Shown: positions 9,835-18,675 of the stretch, piece after piece | Position numbering within the stretch: the first letter of the stretch is position 1 | Layout: the number at the start of each line of letters is the position of its first letter | Source of the DNA: Cyanophora paradoxa | Taxonomy: Eukaryota; Glaucocystophyceae; Cyanophorales; Cyanophoraceae | Direction of reading: 5' to 3' | DNA: 24,044 nt | Assembly (NCBI GenBank): GCA_004431415.1 | Contig: QPMI01000676.1 | Location: 1-24,044, forward strand | Program-made: the position numbers and the translations under genes | The notes under the pieces: generated by a model | Databases searched by the model: none | Seen by the model: only the letters and a program-made list of their open reading frames with translations | What the model was told of the DNA's origin: nothing

Positions 9835-11334
9835 GCTCGGAGCTTAGGACCGGCTCGCCGGGGACGAGCATGCGCACGCGCGAGTCGGCTTGCGCGACTA
9901 CGCGGATGCCGAACTTGCGGCCGAAGCGCGGGTCCTTGAACGCGACCACGCGACTGCGCGGTGGTGCACGGTTCGGCCCCGCGTGGGGGTTGAACTGGTG
10001 CGGCCGGTGCAGGTACGCGTAGGACATGCGACACGTGTGGTGCATGACCGTGTTCAGCGTGGCGTACGCCTTCGTGATCGGCCCGTCCTCACGGAGCGGG
10101 AGAGCGGGCTCCGAGGAGACCCACTTAGTGATGTGCTCATCGAGCCCCATCATCGCGAGCACGTAGGGCAGGCCCTGGACGTCCGCACCCTCGAGGGTGG
10201 TCGGAGTCGGCGGGACCGGCGGCCCGTAGAGCAAAATCGCGGCAGGGATGCCGCGGTTATGCCCTTCGACGTTTCCAAGGACCGTCGAGGCGAGGCTGTG
10301 CAGAGCAGCATCGGCGTCGAGCGCGTCCGGGTGGAAGCGCGTTTGCAGGTGTGTGCCCGGGTTAAACACGGGGCCGCAGTCCCGTGGCCCGTTCTCGCCG
10401 TACATGAGAGTACGGAGGCGGGGATTGCGCCCCAGGGCTGCTGCTCGGCAACGTGTTGGTTGCGGAGCCCGCCCCGAGCGGGTCCGGGAGCAGCACGCAG
10501 TACTTTTCGCAGTACCGCAGGCGCTCGAGCGTGCCGTCGTACCAAGTGCGCGAGCCCGGAGGGGCTTGCGGGTCCGGAGCCGGGGGCTCGGAGGGACCGG
10601 CGGCAGCGGCGCTCGAGGCGGAGGCGGCGGCTGTGGCCTCGACCATGGGCGTGTCGCCCGCGGCGTCGCGCTCGTTCGCGCGAACGGCGCCGGCCCAGTC
10701 GTCGATCCACCGCACGAACGGCAGAGAGCGGATGACGACTTCCGCGCCCTCGACGGGGAAGTCGATTTCGCCCAGGGTCCAAGAGGCCCCTTCGACGGCG
10801 TTGTCGTACAGCCGAACCTCCTGGCTCAGCCAGGAGTCCGCGTCCATCTTTGCGGCGGCCCGCTGAACAACTTCGGAGATGTTCAGGTCCGGGGGTACAT
10901 GGAGGCGAGCTCGCAGACGAGACCCTCGCAACCCGGGTGCAGCGCGCGGACGCGCCCGTAGAAGAAGCGAACTTCTTCGGGCAGCTGTTGTTCCGAGTAC
11001 GGAACAAAGGGCACGGTTCCCGGACCAGTGCGTCCGCTGAACCAGCACGACATCAGCCAGCGTGCGTGGGCAGGCACGGGCTCGACGACATCAAGACCGG
11101 GCCCCGTGTTTTGGGACGCGCGCCAGCGGTCATTGACGTAGTATCCCGGCAGGCGGGAGACGTGGAACTCAAAGCGGTCCAGGAAAACCGCGTCCCAGTG
11201 GGAACAGGTCCACCGGTCCGGCTCCGTCGGGAGCTCAGGGCGCGGGTCAAGAGACCCGAGTTCCAGGCTGCAAGTTCGAACGACGCAACCGCGCGCCGTA
11301 GGAACCGCACGTTGGCGGGGTGCCGCTGGGGCAC
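9641..11334 (-). CDS. Unrecognised coding block 3 of the large ORF
   Basis: Successive minus-strand frames read as plausible globular protein: HPANVRFLRRAVASFELAAW (about 11324-11265), FEFHVSRLPGYYVNDRWRAS (about 11178-11120), YSEQQLPEEVRFFYGRVRAL (about 10999-10940), VPPDLNISEVVQRAAAKMDA (about 10895-10836) and RSLPFVRWIDDWAGAV (about 10725-10680). An Ala/Ser/Pro-rich stretch at about 10650-10560 looks like a flexible linker. The longest single frame (10405 to about 9790) includes GLDEHITKWVSSEPALPLRE (about 10147-10088) and THLQTRFHPDALDADAALHS (about 10350-10291). The many Trp and Tyr residues argue against a chance frame. No homology is recognised. Confidence 0.5.
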
Positions 11335-11336
11335 GC

Positions 11337-12291
11337 TCAGCTCAAGTCGCTCCCACGCCTCGCGCGAGCGTCTGCGTGGAAGTGGCTAAACCGGCGCCAC
11401 GGGGGCTGCGCGGTTTCTGCTGCGAGCCAGCCCTGGAGTTCGGGGTGGGGCTCGATTTGCAGCAGGAGCGGGTTCTGGGCCTGCGTGAGGCCACTGTTCG
11501 CGAGCCACATGTGCTCGACCGACGTCGACCAGTTGGACGACGGGGCGGGGCAACCGACGAGCTCAAAGAGCTTTGCGTCGATGCCGCCTCGGACGAAGAG
11601 CGCGTGCCACATGTGCTCACGGGCGTCGGCATCGATACCCGCATGCTCATCGGATTCCATGGCGTCTGGAGGCGGCGTGGCAGCGCCACCCTCGCCCTCA
11701 TCCGACGAGCCGGAGCCCGGGTCCGAACTGCCGCTGGCGGCGGCGCGGTCGCCGGGCGGCGAGCAGGGGCACCGCGGCGGGCGCGCGAGCCGCCTCGTCC
11801 ACGGCCCTCGGTGGTGCCGGCGGCTGCCGCAGTCGGCTTGCCGCGGCCACGGCGCGTGGTGGCGACTGTTCGGGCCAACGCATCGCACGAAGCGATGATT
11901 TCGTTATGCTTGTCCCACACCGAACTGTTGGTGTGGGGCCCTTATAGCGCCGGCGCACTTCGCCGTAGACCAACCGCATGCGGTGGGCCGGCTTATCAAG
12001 GAGCGTGGTGGCGTAAACGCCGGACTGCGACATGCAGTAGCAGACCCAGACGAACACACACCACGTGAATTCGCCATTGCGAGCGGCGGAATCCATTTCT
12101 CCTTGCAGCGCTTTCATGAGCCACAGGAACTCGGGGCTCGAGCGGCGCTCGTTCTTCACCAGGTCCGGCGGACCAAGGCGCGGGACGGCGCGGGAGGCGA
12201 GCAGGTCGAGCACGTCGACCTCGCGATGGTTATCGCGGCGGGGCACCGGATAACGGCGATCGAGGAACGCCTCGATGCTAGGCCCGCGCAT
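11337..12291 (-). CDS. Unrecognised coding block 2 of the large ORF
   Basis: One frame from 12291 to about 11935 reads EVDVLDLLASRAVPRLGPPD and EFTWCVFVWVCYCMSQSG, followed by LRSV-type helix and KGPTPT. A one-base shift leads to WDKHNEIIASCDALARTVAT (about 11917-11858) and a basic RGRG-rich linker. After another shift near 11720 an acidic Ser/Glu stretch precedes REHMWHALFVRGGIDAKLFE (about 11620-11560) and LLLQIEPHPELQGWLAAETA (about 11470-11410). The pattern is folded segments separated by charged linkers. No family is recognised and the function is unknown. Confidence 0.5.
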
Positions 12292-13847
12292 CAGGGGGTC
12301 GGCGTCCGGGTGGTGCCGGAACCGGAGCCCCTCGTCGGACCGACGGGGCGGTCCACAACGACGGTGGGGGCAGCGCGGTACGTGCCAATCCCCAGGAGCC
12401 AGTCAGAGAACAGCAGAGAGCTGAACTCGTCGGGGCGCCGCGGGTCAATGAGCCGGGCCATGCGCTGCACGGCGACGCGCTCGGGCACGTAGACAACGCG
12501 CCACTTGTCCAAATCGGAGCCGTGCTGGACGAGCTCGGAAAGGTTGACGAGCGGGGCTCGCCCCGCACGCAGCGGGCGCGGCGCTCGCCTGTGTGGCCAG
12601 GACGCGAGCGGCGACGGTGCCCTCGGAGCTCTTGTCGAAGCAAGCAGCGCCGGCGACCTCACGCAGCCTTGCGGCATACGTTTGGTACTGAGTGACGGGC
12701 GGAGCCACGTCGTGAGGGGTGATCCACTCAAAGAGGCTGTTCTTGCCAAATCCCAGAGCCCCCGGAACGACCGTGAGGGTGCGGAAACGGATTATGGCCA
12801 GCAGCAACTGCACGCAGTATGCGTGGAAGTCGCAGTCCTCGTGGAGGATCTCGCGGGCTGCGGCGAGTGCCGAGCGCATCGCGTGATAGCCCGTCAGGGC
12901 CGGCGAGACCGGGGTATCGGGCGTCTCGTCCCAGTCCCGCGGGTCAAACGCCACGTCATACCCGTTGGCACTCTCAGCCAGGATGCGGGGCCACTGCAAG
13001 CCCGGCTGGGCGAGCAGGTACGCGGACGCGACGAGAAGGGACAAGATCGGCGAGCGATCAGAGTCGCTAAGCCAACTCGCCTCAGATGCGAGGTCCCAGC
13101 ATGCCGACTTCGGGGCATGCTGCTCCCAAGCGGCGAGCAGATCGTCCCACGCGCGCGGCGACGCGGTGTCGAACTCGAAGGCGAGATCGGGCCAGACGAC
13201 TTCGGAGTCGTCAGGCGGGGGACCGACCCCGGAGCACGAGCCCGGGTCCTCGGGGTGGGCGAACGCCGCGCGCAGAATTGCACGCATAGCGCGGCCGGAA
13301 TCCGGGCCCTCATGCAGGCGGTGGTCCGTGCGGGCGACCACGGCCGCAGTCTCGATCACGCAAGCGAGGTTGTTAACCTCGGTGCGCTGAGTCAAGCGAC
13401 CCAGGAGGAGACGGTCCGCGCGGTTCAGTCCGCAGGCGCCCAGGAAGCGATCGGCAACGATGCCGATCGTACCCTCGCCGGCAAGTTTGCGCACAAGCGG
13501 GATTTGCTTATGCCCCTCCATGCCGTTGGTGAAGAGGAGCCCGACGGCCCTCGACAGCGCGCGAGGCTCCGAGGCCAGCAGCGCGTACCACTTAGAGAGT
13601 GGCATGAGCAGGGGGCAATGCGGCGGACAATGAAGCGGCTGCCCTCGCGTTGCGAGTCAACGAGCACGCTCTCGGTGTGGTCGCCGGGCATGTACCGCAG
13701 CCCGGTGGGCGCGGACATTGGCTTTTTCTCGACGTATTCGAGACCCGAGCCCTTGCCGCAGGGATCCAGGGGGTCGGACTCCGAGCGGACGCTCAGTCCG
13801 TCGGCGTCGGTCTCGCCGATTTCCGAGTCCCTGAGCCATCGTCGCAT
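12291..13847 (-). CDS. Unrecognised coding block 1 of the large ORF, Walker A-like loop
   Basis: This follows the zinc-knuckle gag segment with a frame change near 13850. It starts WLRDSEIGETDADGLSV and runs to about 13612. After another shift, one frame stays open and protein-like from 13605 to about 12600. It is rich in Leu, Ala, Asp and Trp (for example WDDLLAAWEQHAPKSACWDL). A hydrophobic strand leads into GALGFGKN followed by SLFEW at 12762-12739, close to a Walker A loop (GxxxxGK[ST]) but with Asn where Ser or Thr is expected. I see no Walker B partner. A third frame (about 12600-12310) reads DLDKWRVVYVPERVAVQRMA and DEFSSLLFSDWLLGIGTYRA. No family is recognised. Confidence 0.55.
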
Positions 13848-15946
13848 GCCGGGCTGGCAAAGCGCAGGGCGGCCTCGAACTCGGTCTCACGCGCGGCGTC
13901 GTCAAGGGCGCCGGCAGCGAGGGTCGAGGCGGCCGCGTCGAAGGCGGCCTGGTCACGCGCCCGGGCGGCGGTGACGCTGGCGTCGGCCGGCTGGCGCACG
14001 GCGGCGACGGGGACGCTGAGGTCCATGTCCGTCTCAGTGCCCACGGGCATCACGAGGACGGACTTGATCGACGGGTCGCCGGTTGGGGCGCCCGGGCCGG
14101 GCTTGCTGCCTGCCGAGGAGGAGCTCGCGGCACGCGCGGCCTCGTGCAGGGCTTGCTGCTGCGACTGAACCAGCAGATGCTGGAAGAATTCAGCCATGTG
14201 GGCAGCGCCCGGGTTCGGCGGCTCGGAGCGCGGCGGATCGCCTCCGGCGCGAACTTGGTTGAACCGGGGCCGGGGCCCGCGGTTCTGCTCGGGGCCATAG
14301 CCGCGGCCGCGGCCGCTCTGGGCGTTGCCCTGGGCGGAGGGGCAATCCCGGCGCATGTGGTCCAGCGAGCCGCAGGTCCAGCAGCCTCGCTGCTCATCCT
14401 GCTCGCTCGTCTCCTTACCCTTCCCCAGTGGGCGCTGGTTCGGGCCGGAGGCCGGGCCACGGCCGGAGCCGCCGGCGTAGCCGCTGCGGGCGCCGCCGCG
14501 GAACCCGCCGCGGGCTTGGAAACCGCCCCGGGGGTACGGCTCCTGGCGGTGTCCACCGCGGTGGGCGTAACCGCCGCGGGTCGGGCCGGGGTCCCCGCGC
14601 TCGTCGCGGTCGGGGCCCTCGTCCTCACGGGTCGCGCGTTCGCGGCGCTTCAAGCCCGCCCGCTTCTCAGCGATCCCTTCACCCAGTCGGCGTACGGGAT
14701 GCCGGGGAACGGGGCCGTGCCCCACGCGCAATTCCACGTAAAGTGGCAGCGGTCGAGGGCCGGCATCTCCACGTGCATGCACAGGGGGCATGGCATCGTG
14801 GTGGTGCACGGGTACCCTAGGTTTTCCTCGTCTGGGTGCCGGCGGCTCGAGACGGGGGCGCCCGGCGGCGCCTTGGTGCCAGGGGCGGCGTGCACCGATT
14901 TCGTCGGGACGGCCTCGTCAGGCTCGTCCGCGTCATCGGCCGCCACGGCCATTTTGCGCACGCGGGGGCGCTTGGTCTCAGGCGCCTCGGGCGCGACCAT
15001 GACCTGGGGCGGCAGCACGGTACGGCAGCCGTGCGTCTCGCATGCCTGGAGGAATAGATCGTCCAGCTGGAGCGGCGACAGGGCGCCGTCCAGAGCGAGA
15101 ATGCGCTGGTCCAGCGCAGTGAGGAACTCGCGCAGCGTGCGCTCGTTCAGCTTCGCGAACCCGGCCATCCGAACATCAAGGTTCTGATATTCCGGGTCCT
15201 CGCTCGTCGCACGGGCCTCAAGCGCAGTGCGCAGGCACTCGGCGTAGTACACGGCGAGGCGCTGGCCCGTCGGCAGCGTGTGCCGGACGAGAGGCAAGAA
15301 CCAGTCGTGCCATGAGCGCGGATCCTCGCCCGTGTAGGGCTCAGTGAGGGCCCGGCGGGCCGCGTGCGGGCGCGCCTTGTGGATCCACGCCGTGATCGTG
15401 TCTAGCAGCCCGGGGGCACGCAAGTACGCATCACGCGTGGCCACGATTGAGGCCTCATCACGCGCGCAGCTCTGCTGCAGCGCGAGGATCGTGGCGTCGT
15501 CATCGGCAGAGCGCAAGTTCGCCGGACGAGCTCAAGGCGCCGCAGCGTAGCGCGGTCACGCTCCAGGCCAGCAATAGAGGCCTCATAGAGGTCGCGCTTA
15601 CGCTCGATTACGGCGCGGAGGGCGCCGGGGCGGATGCGCCCGACGATCACTCCGGCAAGAGCCTCGGACTTAGTATACTCCTGGCCGCCGGCAGCGTCGG
15701 GGCCAAAGAGATACTTCGTCGGCTGCGCCGACTGATAGTTCCGGACGTCCTTGCGGAACCGGTCACCATCGCGAGGCGGGGCTGGGCGGGCAAGAATCCG
15801 ATCCGCGCGGGATCGTCATCAGCCACAGCCGAGGCGCCGGGGGCGGCGTACTGCACAGCAAGTTCGGCCTTCGCAGGCTCAACATGCGCGAGCGCAGACA
15901 GCTGGCTCCGGACTTCAGAACTAAGAAGTTCCGAGGAGTTTGACAT
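13793..15946 (-). CDS. Gag-like protein with two zinc-binding motifs (frameshifted)
   Basis: Gag packages the element RNA into particles. The ATG at 15944-15946 (context aacATGt, A at -3) begins MSNSSELLSSEVRSQLSALA. Frame changes near 15755, 15525 and 14690 connect three long helical blocks. These include LYEASIAGLERDRATLRRLE (about 15585-15525) and LREFLTALDQRILALDGALS (about 15131-15072), the latter inside a capsid-like region at about 15400-15030. A first zinc-like motif CPLCMHVEMPALDRCHFTWNC (spacing CX2C-X11-H-X4-C) spans 14728-14790. An RGG-rich stretch precedes a canonical CCHC knuckle, CWTCGSLDHMRRDC, at 14342-14383. A Gln/Ser-rich segment (FFQHLLVQSQQQALHEAARA) follows. The RGG stretch and knuckle fit RNA binding. 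No stop clearly separates this protein from the coding sequence that follows. Confidence 0.75.
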
Positions 15947-16454
15947 GTTGTTCTCTTTGCAACGTAAAGCCGCAAGAACAAGATGCCGGGGAGAGCACTA
16001 GGCGCGGGATTTGATCTGCAGCTCGCTGCAGAATCCGGCGCGGGGATCTCGCGGTCACGCAAGAGCGCGACTCAGGGACACTTAGAGAGCTGCTCGCAGC
16101 AGTCTCCGTGGCACGGTTGCTCGCAACCGGCGATGGACAGGCAATGATGAGACTCTCGAGAGAGAGCTCGGCGCGTGCGCTTCGGTCTGGGGATGACCCG
16201 AAGCCCGCGATAGGCACTAGAGACGTTTCCGGTGCACTACCGTCCAACCGCAAGCGGTACAGGGCGGCGCACTCAAACGCAAAGCAACCGTGGGACGGCG
16301 CTCGCGCGGAAAGCAGGTCTCTGGCTCCAATAGGCACTGGGCAAGGCGGCGCAGCGATGCGCGCTGCGCGGCGGGGCTGGGGAGAGCGATACGGACTCAG
16401 ACCCTTGAAGGTTCGATTCCGGCAGAATGGCGCCTGTCGCGTGCGAGATTAGTG
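15947..16454 (-). other. 5' leader of the element RNA
   Basis: About 500 bases lie between the coding-5' LTR and the gag start. A minus-strand frame is open at 16337-15921 but has no recognisable content and overlaps the gag start, so I do not call a gene. The LTR-proximal end contains the tRNA-like sequence described separately. Confidence 0.6.
16374..16435 (+). promoter_or_regulatory. tRNA-like sequence, candidate primer-binding region
   Basis: On the plus strand ggttcgattcc (16410-16420) exactly matches the box B / T-loop consensus of tRNA genes. Upstream, gctggggagagcg (about 16375-16386) resembles the 3' half of a D-arm. Being antisense to the element RNA, this places tRNA-complementary sequence 20-80 bases inside the coding-5' LTR, where a primer tRNA could pair. 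Against a classic site, no TGG directly follows the LTR, and the anticodon and acceptor stems do not pair properly. It could instead be a decayed tRNA-derived insert. Confidence 0.4.
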
Positions 16455-16727
16455 TGTCTAATCGTGCGCGCGAGAAGCCCGTGCGGAGTGCAAGCTCGGC
16501 AGGGCGGGGTTTGGCGAGTGCTGCTGCTGTTAGCCACCGTGATGGTAGACTGAGGGTGTACCCGTCCAACTACGGCGTACCCCGACACACGCATACAAAT
16601 GACCGCGGCGCTCTAACTAGCCTAGGCGCCGTCGGCCTAGCAGCACGAAGGCTGCTTCGTGCTGCATACATCATCTAGAGCCCTAGCGGCTCACAATCGA
16701 GCATCCACTGTAAAGTCGGATGCGACA
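16455..16727 (-). repeat. LTR, 5' copy in coding orientation (promoter LTR)
   Basis: This 273 bp copy starts tgtcta and ends gcgaca, matching 1-261. The extra 12 bases come from single-base differences and a 10 bp segment completing a hairpin at 16640-16665. In coding orientation it starts TGTCGC, ends TAGACA and would drive transcription leftward. I see no clear TATA box. Confidence 0.95.
16640..16665. repeat. Perfect 11 bp hairpin in the LTR
   Basis: gcagcacgaag and cttcgtgctgc are perfect inverted arms around a 4-base gctg loop. The other LTR has only gcagcacgaaggctgc (185-200), lacking the second arm. A shorter ctaggc/gcctag dyad lies just upstream. The hairpin could act in RNA folding or termination, but nothing here proves a function. 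Confidence 0.8.
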
Positions 16728-16807
16728 CAGTCATGATCACTGAGTGTTGGTTATATTTTCGAGCAAACATCGACCACAGAACTGATCATGAAGAGGTGCA
16801 GACACCT

Positions 16808-17098
16808 TCACGCATCGGCCAGCTGCAGGGCGCCGGCCTCGAGATCGGCGGCGAGGTCAGAGAGGAGGAGATCCTCGTCGAATTCCGCCTCCGCCGAGTC
16901 GGCGCCCTGCGCGCGTTCACGGTTCATCATTCGCGGGTTGCACGCGCGGCTCGACGATTTGTCACTGAGTCAGCTGCTCACCTCGACATCGGCCTCGCTC
17001 ACGGTGGCCGTAGTCTCATCAAGGCACAACTTGCCGCTAATTTGGAGACGATAATCAGCAGGCGATCGACGCTGAAGCGTCGGCGGAGTGGTGATCAT
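16808..17098 (-). CDS. Possible two-exon gene for a small acidic protein
   Basis: An ATG at 17096-17098 opens 39 codons (MITTPPTLQRRSPADYRL onward, through KLCLDETTATVSEADVE). At 16981 the sequence GAG|GTGAGC matches a splice donor, while reading on meets a stop three codons later. A 75-base intron ending GCGCGCAG (16907-16981), with CTGAC inside as a possible branch site, joins in frame to 32 codons ending at a stop in 16808-16810. The second exon is acidic and Leu-rich (EFDEDLLLSDLAADLEAGAL). The predicted length is 71 residues and no family is recognised. It lies 80 bp from the LTR and may be a remnant of a longer gene. Support is splice signals and amino-acid composition only. Confidence 0.35.
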
Positions 17099-17140
17099 AA
17101 ATGATGATCAACGCACCGCATCCGGTCATTGGTCTGTTGA

Positions 17141-17518
17141 TACGATAACATTACAGACGGCGTCAGCCGGAACCTTCCGTTAACGTACTCCACAGACCCC
17201 GCGCCAACAGACGATTGCGAATACGTAGTGGTGGGGACCGGTGGTGACATACTGGGGAGGTTGATGGCGCCGGTGTTAGCGGCCATTGCTGCTGATTCCG
17301 AATTGCCCATCTTATGCTTTGAAGAAAGAGGCTGGAACGCGGGCGCAAGCCTTGAAGCCTTGAAGGATCCCGGAGGAGCTCAGCAACCCGCTCGCTTTGC
17401 GCGTCTGACCCGAGAGACCGTGCGCGCCGCCGGGCCGATGCTGCACGACGTGCCAGATTGCAACAAGCTGCAGCGGCTCAGAGCCTCAGACCCTCCTCGC
17501 AAGTTGAACTGGTTGTAG
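17141..17518 (+). pseudogene. Fragment of a flavoprotein-like (possibly GMC) oxidoreductase N-terminus
   Basis: An open frame follows a stop at 17138-17140 and ends at 17516-17518. CEYVVVGTGGDILGRLMAPV followed by SELPILCFEERGW resembles the beta-alpha-beta dinucleotide-binding fold at the start of FAD-dependent oxidoreductases, such as the GMC (glucose-methanol-choline) family: strand, GxGG loop, helix, second strand ending in Glu. The glycine pattern is not canonical, and no downstream GMC motif or longer frame follows. The frame lacks a convincing ATG before the fold; GTG at 17228 is unlikely in a nuclear gene. It may be a single exon or a decayed copy. The opposite-strand frame is its shadow. 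Confidence 0.4.
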
Positions 17519-17531
17519 ACTTGTACCGGGG

Positions 17532-17606
17532 TAGTAGGAGACGGTTTGCGGCCCCAAATTGCCTACTCATGATCAGGCTACTGAGGCTAGTAGGAGACGG
17601 TTTGCG
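17532..17606 (+). repeat. Short direct repeat tagtaggagacggtttgcg
   Basis: The 19-mer occurs at 17532-17550 and again at 17588-17606, 56 bases apart, right after the flavoprotein-like fragment. It marks the switch from GC-rich to AT-rich sequence. Confidence 0.8.
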
Positions 17607-17715
17607 ACCAAAAAAAACAAATCAACGGTCCGCACCCCCAAAAAACGGCGTGCTAAGAGCCTAAGACACCCTAGGAGTCTAGGACAGCCTAAAAAAATAG
17701 TTATGCAAACTAGGA

Positions 17716-17952
17716 TTTTTTTTTTTGGTGAATTACCGGCCACCGGAACCTGCAGGCTGCACCCAGAGTTCATACATACACGCTGTCTAATTCATGCTTT
17801 CCGTGTTCGAATCGCCCTGCGATGAGAATCACGCCTTCGAATCCCGCCCGCTCCACATAATTCCGATCGATCATGTCCCACCTTGCCTGTATACGCCCCC
17901 GCAGTGCTGGAGTAGACTAGAGGCTGTGGCCGGTAATTCACCAAAAAAAAAA
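17716..17952. repeat. Fold-back element with 27 bp inverted arms
   Basis: The left arm, 17716-17743 (a T run, then ggtgaattaccggccac), is the reverse complement of the right arm 17926-17952 (gtggccggtaattcacc, then an A run). About 180 bp separate them. A 14-mer tgcacccagagttc is also repeated directly at about 17758-17771 and 17953-17966, beside each arm. This fits a small non-autonomous fold-back or MITE-like insertion. No coding capacity. Confidence 0.75.
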
Positions 17953-17966
17953 TGCACCCAGAGTTC

Positions 17967-18675
17967 CAAAATGTTTTGTGGGCCCAGGAGACCCCCAAAA
18001 AATTTTAAAAAATTTAAAAAAGTTTTGAAAAATTTCTCAAAAATTTTTGCCATACAAACGAGAAGGCACGTTCCAGAGGCGCGCAAACGCGCTCTAAACG
18101 TGCTCTTAAGGTCCTCTTAACATTCTTGTAGCATGGGAAGTGGTCAGAAGTTTTATTTCGAGCCCATTTGGGCGAAGGCACACTCATGAATTTCCTAGGG
18201 CTCGCCAGGGGTACAGTGAGGTCTGACCCTTATCGACGTGCAGAGTGCCCGGCGGCCCCTATCGCATTGCTTATCGCTTAAACTTCATTATACATGCAAG
18301 AGATACGTATAGGAAGCTTATTACGACGTGTTCTGCACGAGAAAAGGGCCCCCCGAATATTTTCTCGAGAAAAAGTTTTTGAGCGTCCAGCCGAGACCAA
18401 AACATTTTGCAAAAACTTTTACAAAAACTTTTGTTTTATTTTTCGAAAACTTTTTCGGCCGGAACCCTGGCTGCACCTGATAACCATATGCATTGAATGG
18501 GACTGTGCTACGGTAACAGTTCGTATTAACTTCGGAAGTTCGTAACTTAGTAGTAACATCGCCGCGGCGCGATCGGCGGCGGGCCTCCCGGCCCGGCGGG
18601 CCCCGGCTTCAGTACTAGTAACTAGTAGTAAGTTGCTCCATACGGACTTATAATTACTAAGTTGGTAAGACTTAT
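17967..18675. other. AT-rich intergenic DNA
   Basis: It holds A- and T-runs such as ccaaaaaattttaaaaaatttaaaaaag and imperfect dyads (for example ctcgagaaaaagttttt against cgaaaactttttcgg at 18360-18460). A short GC-rich palindromic island lies at about 18560-18606. The plus-strand frame at 18294-18545 shows no recognisable protein. No gene supported. Confidence 0.6.

Larger units (their letters stand above)
1..16727 (-). mobile_element. Giant Ty3-type LTR retrotransposon, complete LTR to LTR
   Basis: Two near-identical direct repeats beginning TG and ending CA bound a 16.2 kb internal region. All recognisable domains read on the minus strand in the order zinc-knuckle gag, aspartic protease, reverse transcriptase, RNase H, integrase with GPY/F module, which is the Ty3 (Metaviridae) order. 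A purine-rich tract precedes the coding-3' LTR at 262-273, confirming orientation. The element is far longer than the roughly 5-8 kb usual for Ty3 elements. The excess comes from about 5.5 kb of unrecognised coding sequence between gag and protease, a long RNase H-integrase linker and a 1.3 kb 3' region. Target-site duplication cannot be tested because the window starts at the first LTR base; the five bases after the other LTR are cagtc. Many single-base frameshifts break the reading frame. Confidence 0.93.

Noticed and set aside
12505-13974. Plus-strand open frame of 489 codons
   Set aside because: Composition is basic and low in hydrophobic clusters, while the minus strand reads as folded protein. 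Treated as an antisense shadow.
14144-15187. Plus-strand Ala/Gly-rich frame opposite gag
   Set aside because: It is antisense to the RGG stretch, CCHC knuckle and helical gag. Its apparent Ala-rich hydrophobic runs follow from the complementary codons.
15921-16337. Minus-strand 138-codon frame in the leader
   Set aside because: No recognisable content, and it overlaps the better supported gag start at 15946.
16374-16435. A functional tRNA gene
   Set aside because: The T-loop is exact, but the anticodon and acceptor stems do not pair and the D-arm is incomplete. Reported only as tRNA-like.
16734-17098. atgatcac / gtgatcat inverted 8-mers as transposon ends
   Set aside because: Too short, contains a common palindrome, and no other element features lie between them.
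17095-17310. Minus-strand 71-codon frame
   Set aside because: It is antisense to the flavoprotein-like frame and shows no domain.
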